Shown piece after piece: positions 6,212 through 6,877 of a DNA stretch of 6,877 nucleotides. Location: assembly GCA_902491795.1 (NCBI GenBank), contig CABUIX010000076.1, forward strand, positions 1 to 6,877. Direction: 5' to 3'. The notes beneath the pieces were generated by a model. The model searched no databases. It saw only the letters and a list, made by a program, of their open reading frames with translations, and was not told the DNA's origin. This DNA comes from an uncultured Bacteroidales bacterium (GTDB lineage Bacteria > Bacteroidota > Bacteroidia > Bacteroidales > UBA932). Every line of letters starts with the position of its first letter. The first letter of the stretch is position 1. A program made the position numbers and the translations under genes.

Positions 6212-6877
6212 AGTTCTATCTGAAGAAACTTGACGTCTATATCGCGAAGAAGTTCATACTGACCTTCTTCGTGGCGCTCCTTCTGATCATCGGGATCGTC
6301 ATAATATTCGACATCTCCGAGAAGATAGACTATTTCGTCAAGAACGAGGCTCCGCTCAAGGCCATCATCATCGACTATTACCTGAACTTCATACCCTACT
6401 TCGTCAACATGTTCTCTCCGCTCTTCGTGTTCATCACTGTGATTTTCTTCACGTCGAGGATGGCCGCGAATTCGGAGATAATAGCGATAATGTCGGGCGG
6501 CGTGAGCTACAACCGCATGATGGTTCCCTACATGGTCTCGGCAATGTTGATTGCCCTGCTGTCGCTCGGGCTGAACCTTTACGTGATCCCGAGATCCAAC
6601 GCGACGCGCGTTGAGTTCGAATCCAAGTACATCAAGCGGCACAACAATTTCAATCTCAGGGATATCCATTACCAGATCTCTCCGGGACAGTTCATCTACA
6701 TAGAGTCTTTCTCCCGATGGAACAACACTGCCTACAAGTTCACGATGGAAGACATCAAGGACAACAGGCTGGTCCGTAAGGTAAGCGCCGAGACTGCTGT
6801 GTGGGACAGCACCATGGACGGCTGGCACCTCAGGAGGGGGTTCACCAGGGAATATTCGGAAGGCCTTGAGCACAAGG
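6208..6877 (+). CDS. LptF/LptG-family permease, 3' end cut by window edge
   Basis: This gene is open to the end of the window (223 codons visible; the family is usually around 350-400). It begins at an ATG overlapping the tgt stop (ATGA, 6208-6211), which suggests translational coupling. The product starts MKFYLKKLDVYIAKKFILTF and shows three transmembrane segments, about 15-35, 52-82 and 103-127. Between the second and third lies the conserved cytoplasmic loop SRMAANSEIIAIMSGGVSYNRM (83-104), the element that in LptF/LptG docks on the ATPase LptB. After TM3 the start of the soluble beta-jellyroll domain is visible (about 129-223: IPRSN, then QFIYIESFS, and AVWDSTMDGWHLRRG). In known systems LptB2FG extracts lipopolysaccharide from the inner membrane toward LptC/LptA. 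Bacteroidota carry LptF/G-like proteins at separate loci, and I cannot say which one this is. The promoter appears to be that of tgt. Confidence 0.93.
   Translation, partial: MKFYLKKLDVYIAKKFILTFFVALLLIIGIVIIFDISEKIDYFVKNEAPLKAIIIDYYLNFIPYFVNMFSPLFVFITVIFFTSRMAANSEIIAIMSGGVSYNRMMVPYMVSAMLIALLSLGLNLYVIPRSNATRVEFESKYIKRHNNFNLRDIHYQISPGQFIYIESFSRWNNTAYKFTMEDIKDNRLVRKVSAETAVWDSTMDGWHLRRGFTREYSEGLEHK

Noticed and set aside
6160..6873. 237-codon open frame on the minus strand
   Set aside because: It is antisense to the clear LptF/LptG-family gene; the product is His/Glu/Arg-rich and resembles no family I recognise.

Overview
This window looks like an ordinary chromosomal (core-genome) segment of a Bacteroidota bacterium, most likely order Bacteroidales. 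The evidence is a DUF5723-type outer-membrane-like protein beside a large lipoprotein, upstream elements matching the Bacteroidota -7 consensus TAnnTTTG, no Shine-Dalgarno sequences before the starts, and a tgt gene directly followed by a LptF/LptG-family permease, an arrangement I recall from Bacteroidales. Base composition is near 50 percent GC. I cannot fix the family; Muribaculaceae-like would fit but is a guess. I see no mobile element, CRISPR array, RNA gene or phage signal.

Layout. Positions 1-86 hold an intrinsic terminator that ends a leftward (minus-strand) two-gene operon. That operon starts from a -7 element near 3600-3607. It encodes a 656-residue secreted lipoprotein (1572-3542) and then, after 21 bp, a 487-residue DUF5723-like predicted beta-barrel (87-1550). 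A 186-bp gap (3543-3728) carries the operon's promoter and a long hairpin just downstream of the next gene. That gene, also leftward, is a NupG-type nucleoside:H+ symporter (3729-5024). A compact 56-bp divergent intergenic region (5025-5080) carries a TAnnTTTG match for each direction. Rightward from it run tgt (5081-6211) and, with a 4-bp ATGA overlap, the first 223 codons of a LptF/LptG-family permease (6208 to the window end, truncated).

How the genes relate. The left operon probably makes an envelope-exported pair of unknown function. The right operon combines tRNA queuosine modification (Tgt) with a component of the LPS transport machinery; this is co-transcription without an obvious metabolic link. 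The nucleoside importer shares its upstream region with tgt, so co-regulation is possible but unproven. The points most worth a second look are the replacement of all three zinc-ligand cysteines in Tgt, a -7 element placed so close to the tgt start codon that its mRNA would be essentially leaderless, and a closely similar promoter-like module upstream of both tgt and the lipoprotein gene. I did not find a clearly new biological system.
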